Assembly (NCBI GenBank): GCA_018262715.1
Contig: JADFDS010000040.1
Coordinates: 88,340-152,339 of the forward strand
DNA: 64,000 nucleotides
Reading direction: 5' to 3'
Source of the DNA: Bacteroidota bacterium
GTDB taxonomy: Bacteria > Bacteroidota > Bacteroidia > Bacteroidales > VadinHA17
Position 1 is the stretch's first letter. Each line of letters begins with the position of its first letter. Positions 61,461 through 64,000 of this stretch are shown here, piece by piece. The notes under the pieces are model-generated. The model did no database searches, was not told where the DNA came from, and saw nothing but the letters and a program-made list of their open reading frames with translations. Made by a program: the position numbers and the translations under genes.

Positions 61461-63061
61461 TGTGGTTTACGATATCCGAGAAGCGTCTCGTAAAACCGGG
61501 AATCATTCAGCACTTCAAGCGCCTTGCTGATTGCCGGATCATTCTCATTGATAACCCTGAAATACTCATTCATATCCCAGATGTCGCGGGCTACTAGAGC
61601 CTTCATCACCGATTTTATCTCGGGGGCGGATACATCATACTGCTTCTGGTCAAACCTGACGCCGTTCTTCTCCCCTGCCGCCTTCAGCCCTTCAATGGCT
61701 GCAGCGTCAATCTCATACTCCCTGCTGAATGCATCAAAGCTCCTGTACCTCCGGGTAAGCTGTGACCGGTTGCGGTCAGTGTATGAAAGCATGTAGTTCG
61801 TGAGAGCTGAGGTCCTGATAAGGTCGCGGTAATAATCGGAATAATAAGTAGTATCAATAGGTATGAAGATATCCGGACTGATGCCTCCTCCGCCATAGAC
61901 CACCCGTTTGTTCCTGATGGTGAAGGCCTTGAGCGAGTCAGGCAGGTTAAGGCTGTCAGGATGGATCAGCTCTCCGCTGAAATACCTGCTGTAGAATGTC
62001 TGGAAATACTTGTCGAAACCCTCGTCATACGGAGTCTGGATGGAGCGACCCGAAGGTGTATAGTATCTTGCAATGGTGAGCCTGATCTCCGAACCGTCAG
62101 GAAGCGGGAACCTGTTCTGAACAAGACCCTTGCCGAAACTGCGGCGCCCGATAATCACACCCCGGTCCCAGTCCTGCACCGCACCTGCCAGTATCTCACT
62201 GGCTGAGGCAGAGCCCTCGTCAAGCAGTACGGCAACACGTGCCCTTGTAAGCTCTCCTGACGGGGCACTCTGGTATTCCTGCCTCGATGTATGCAGTCCC
62301 TCGAGATATACGATCAGTTCTTCCCCCGAAAGAAGCTCATCGGCTATCTGAACCGCAGGGACCATATAACCTCCCGAGTTACCCCGGAGATCTATCACCA
62401 GGTGCTCCATGTTTCCCGTTCTCAGCTTCTCAACTGCCTGCGAAAACTCAACGGCAGTCTGCTCTGAGAAACGGCTGAGCTTGATGTACCCCACATTTCC
62501 AGTCACCATATATGCCGCATCGAGACTGTTAACCGGGATCTTGTCACGGGTGATCATAAAATCGAGCAGTTCCTTCTCTCCTTTCCTGAAGATCAGCACA
62601 TCAACCTTCGTTCCCTTCGGTCCCCTGAGCCTCTTCTGCACCCCGGTGGTGGTCATTCCCACTCCGGTAACCTTCTCACCGGCAATGGATATTATCCTGT
62701 CGCCGGCCATGATGCCAACCTTTTCCGACGGTCCTCCGGGGATGGGTGAGATAATTATAATTGTATCATTGAGGAGGTTGAACTGAATTCCAATCCCTTC
62801 AAAATTGCCCTGGAGCGGTTCATTCTCTTCCTGTACATCCTTTGCAGGTATGTATACCGAGTGAGGATCAAGGTTACGGAGAGTGCTTATTATCATCTGC
62901 TCGGTCAGGGCTGAAATGTTGACGCTGTCAACATATATTGCCTCCAGCAGGGCAAGAGTTTTTCCCAGCTTGAATGTCTCCTGGGTGAGCCCCTGCGACC
63001 TGAGAGAAGTGCACTGCATCAGCAGGGCGGCAATTACTGTTACTATAAGTTTCTTTGTCAT
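61457..63061 (-). CDS. S41-family C-terminal processing peptidase
   Basis: A 534-residue exported protease: signal peptide MTKKLIVTVIAALLMQCTSLRSQG, PDZ domain (GIGIQFNLLNDTIIIISPIPGGPSEKVGIMAGDRI), and catalytic domain with the serine in LLDEGSASASEILAGAVQD and the lysine in GRRSFGKGLVQ. CTP proteases trim envelope proteins. An ATG at 63103 would add 14 residues before the signal peptide. The cysteine in LLMQC may be a lipobox, in which case it is a lipoprotein. Confidence 0.93.
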   Translation of the reverse strand: MTKKLIVTVIAALLMQCTSLRSQGLTQETFKLGKTLALLEAIYVDSVNISALTEQMIISTLRNLDPHSVYIPAKDVQEENEPLQGNFEGIGIQFNLLNDTIIIISPIPGGPSEKVGIMAGDRIISIAGEKVTGVGMTTTGVQKRLRGPKGTKVDVLIFRKGEKELLDFMITRDKIPVNSLDAAYMVTGNVGYIKLSRFSEQTAVEFSQAVEKLRTGNMEHLVIDLRGNSGGYMVPAVQIADELLSGEELIVYLEGLHTSRQEYQSAPSGELTRARVAVLLDEGSASASEILAGAVQDWDRGVIIGRRSFGKGLVQNRFPLPDGSEIRLTIARYYTPSGRSIQTPYDEGFDKYFQTFYSRYFSGELIHPDSLNLPDSLKAFTIRNKRVVYGGGGISPDIFIPIDTTYYSDYYRDLIRTSALTNYMLSYTDRNRSQLTRRYRSFDAFSREYEIDAAAIEGLKAAGEKNGVRFDQKQYDVSAPEIKSVMKALVARDIWDMNEYFRVINENDPAISKALEVLNDSRFYETLLGYRKPQ

Positions 63062-63172
63062 TTCCGTTTTTTCTCTTGACTTCACTGCAAATTCCGTTCC
63101 CAATGTTTCGGCGGCGTAACGGGCCTTTCACGGGGATCCGCAGGCTTCCGCCCCGGTTCCCGGATCAGGAGT

Positions 63173-64000
63173 TCATTCCCATTCAATTGTAGAGGGGGGT
63201 TTGGAACTGATATCGTAAACCACCCTGTTTACTCCCTTGACCCTGTTTATGATCTGATTTGAAACCTCTGCCAGGAATTCATGGGGCAGATGGCTCCAGT
63301 CGGCTGTCATGCCGTCAGTTGATGTGACTGCCCTCAGAACAACGGCATTCTCATAGGTGCGCTCATCACCCATTACACCCACTGACTGCACAGGCAGCAG
63401 AATGACGGCTGCCTGCCAGACCTTATCATAGAATCCGTTTTTCTTCAGACCTGAAATAAATATCTCGTCGGCATCGCGAAGCGTCTCCAGCTTGGACGGG
63501 GTAACCTCCCCGACTATCCTTATTGCCAGCCCGGGGCCCGGGAATGGATGTCTGCCAAGTATCTCGGCGGGCATGCCCATCGCATTGCCTACCCTCCTCA
63601 CCTCATCCTTGAACAGCAAACGCAGGGGCTCAACTACCTTCAGATGCATCTTCTCAGGCAGTCCGCCAACATTGTGATGCGACTTGATGGTTGCTGAAGG
63701 GCCGTTTACAGAGACTGACTCTATGACATCAGGATAGATTGTACCCTGGGCAAGCCATTTGACATTCTGAACCTTGTGAGCCTCACGGTCAAAAACCTCA
63801 ATGAAAATGCGGCCAATGATCTTCCGTTTGGTCTCCGGGTCATCCACGCCGCGCAGTCCTTCCACAAACTCAGCCGATGCGTCAACACCCCTTACATTCA
63901 GACCCATCCGTCTGTAGGTGTCAAGCACTGACTCATATTCATCTTTACGCAGCAGACCGTTGTCAACAAAGATCGACGTGAGCCTGTCGCCTATAGCCCT
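63173..64000 (-). CDS. guaA: GMP synthase, C-terminal part (5' end outside window)
   Basis: The frame is open to the right edge (ending in ...[34 protein letters not shown]), so the start lies beyond base 64000. Visible are the end of the ATP pyrophosphatase domain ([46 protein letters not shown]) and the dimerisation domain ([41 protein letters not shown], and the C-terminal [10 protein letters not shown]). It amidates XMP to GMP. The N-terminal glutaminase domain is outside the window. Confidence 0.97.
   Translation of the reverse strand, partial: RAIGDRLTSIFVDNGLLRKDEYESVLDTYRRMGLNVRGVDASAEFVEGLRGVDDPETKRKIIGRIFIEVFDREAHKVQNVKWLAQGTIYPDVIESVSVNGPSATIKSHHNVGGLPEKMHLKVVEPLRLLFKDEVRRVGNAMGMPAEILGRHPFPGPGLAIRIVGEVTPSKLETLRDADEIFISGLKKNGFYDKVWQAAVILLPVQSVGVMGDERTYENAVVLRAVTSTDGMTADWSHLPHEFLAEVSNQIINRVKGVNRVVYDISSKPPSTIEWE

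Noticed and set aside
1-64000. tRNA, rRNA, or mobile-element genes
   Set aside because: No cloverleaf, rRNA segment, transposase, integrase or terminal repeats could be identified by eye; a covariance search would be decisive.

Overview
The window reads as a stretch of chromosome from a member of the Bacteroidota, most likely the order Bacteroidales. The evidence is the gene families (DoxX-tpiA pairing, SerC/type IIIK SerA/DUF1015, SiaB/SiaC, DUF1295, ArsEFG-type genes, TonB-less lipoproteins with short lipoboxes), the near absence of Shine-Dalgarno sequences, and repeated matches to the Bacteroidota primary-sigma promoter (TTTG at -33, TAnnTTTG at -7). I see no rRNA, tRNA, CRISPR array, transposase or phage gene. 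Genes run off both ends: a DoxX-family protein on the left and guaA on the right.

Layout. 1-7.3 kb: end of a DoxX-type gene, tpiA, a 1493-residue exported protein of unknown function, a YfcE-type phosphodiesterase and rsmE. 7.3-14.1 kb: an SPFH/ribbon-helix-helix/zinc-ribbon operon with a palindromic operator, a methyltransferase, two lipoprotein metallopeptidases, and an ECF sigma factor with a small partner. 14.3-21.2 kb: uvrA, a TIG/Kelch lipoprotein with a beta-barrel-like partner, and a DUF1295 protein.

21.3-29.6 kb is an arsenic island: arsC-arsM-acr3 under one operator, an OmpR-type two-component system, a divergent cysteine-rich secreted protein, a DUF318 permease, and arsR-arsE-arsF-arsG. 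Four copies of ATTTCG-N8-CGAAAT sit in front of arsC, the permease, arsE and arsR, which points to one ArsR regulon. A separate array of four TAAC half-sites at 10-11 bp spacing lies between the sensor kinase and the cysteine-rich protein. An (AGGTCTGA)13 repeat sits in the arsC leader.

29.8-37.7 kb: an exported glutamate-racemase-like lipoprotein next to an exported class I glutamine amidotransferase-like hydrolase, then an NADPH operon zwf-pgl-pntAA-pntAB-pntB. 38.1-43.5 kb: a fusion of a PstS-like periplasmic domain to a cytoplasmic GcvH-like domain that lacks the usual lipoyl lysine, followed by a c-type-haem sensor kinase, an NtrC-type sigma-54 activator and an archaemetzincin. This module is the least explained part of the window.

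43.5-52.4 kb: two exported proteins, a small helical protein, and a seven-gene directon gcvT-comB-serC-serA-DUF1015-yggS-DHOD-like for serine, glycine, one-carbon and PLP metabolism. 52.6-64 kb: an Hpt-STAS pair, clpB, an ABCG-like transporter with a TerB-like N-terminus, siaB-siaC, a THUMP-domain RNA methyltransferase, an S41 protease and guaA. All functional calls are from reading the protein sequences; no database search was run.
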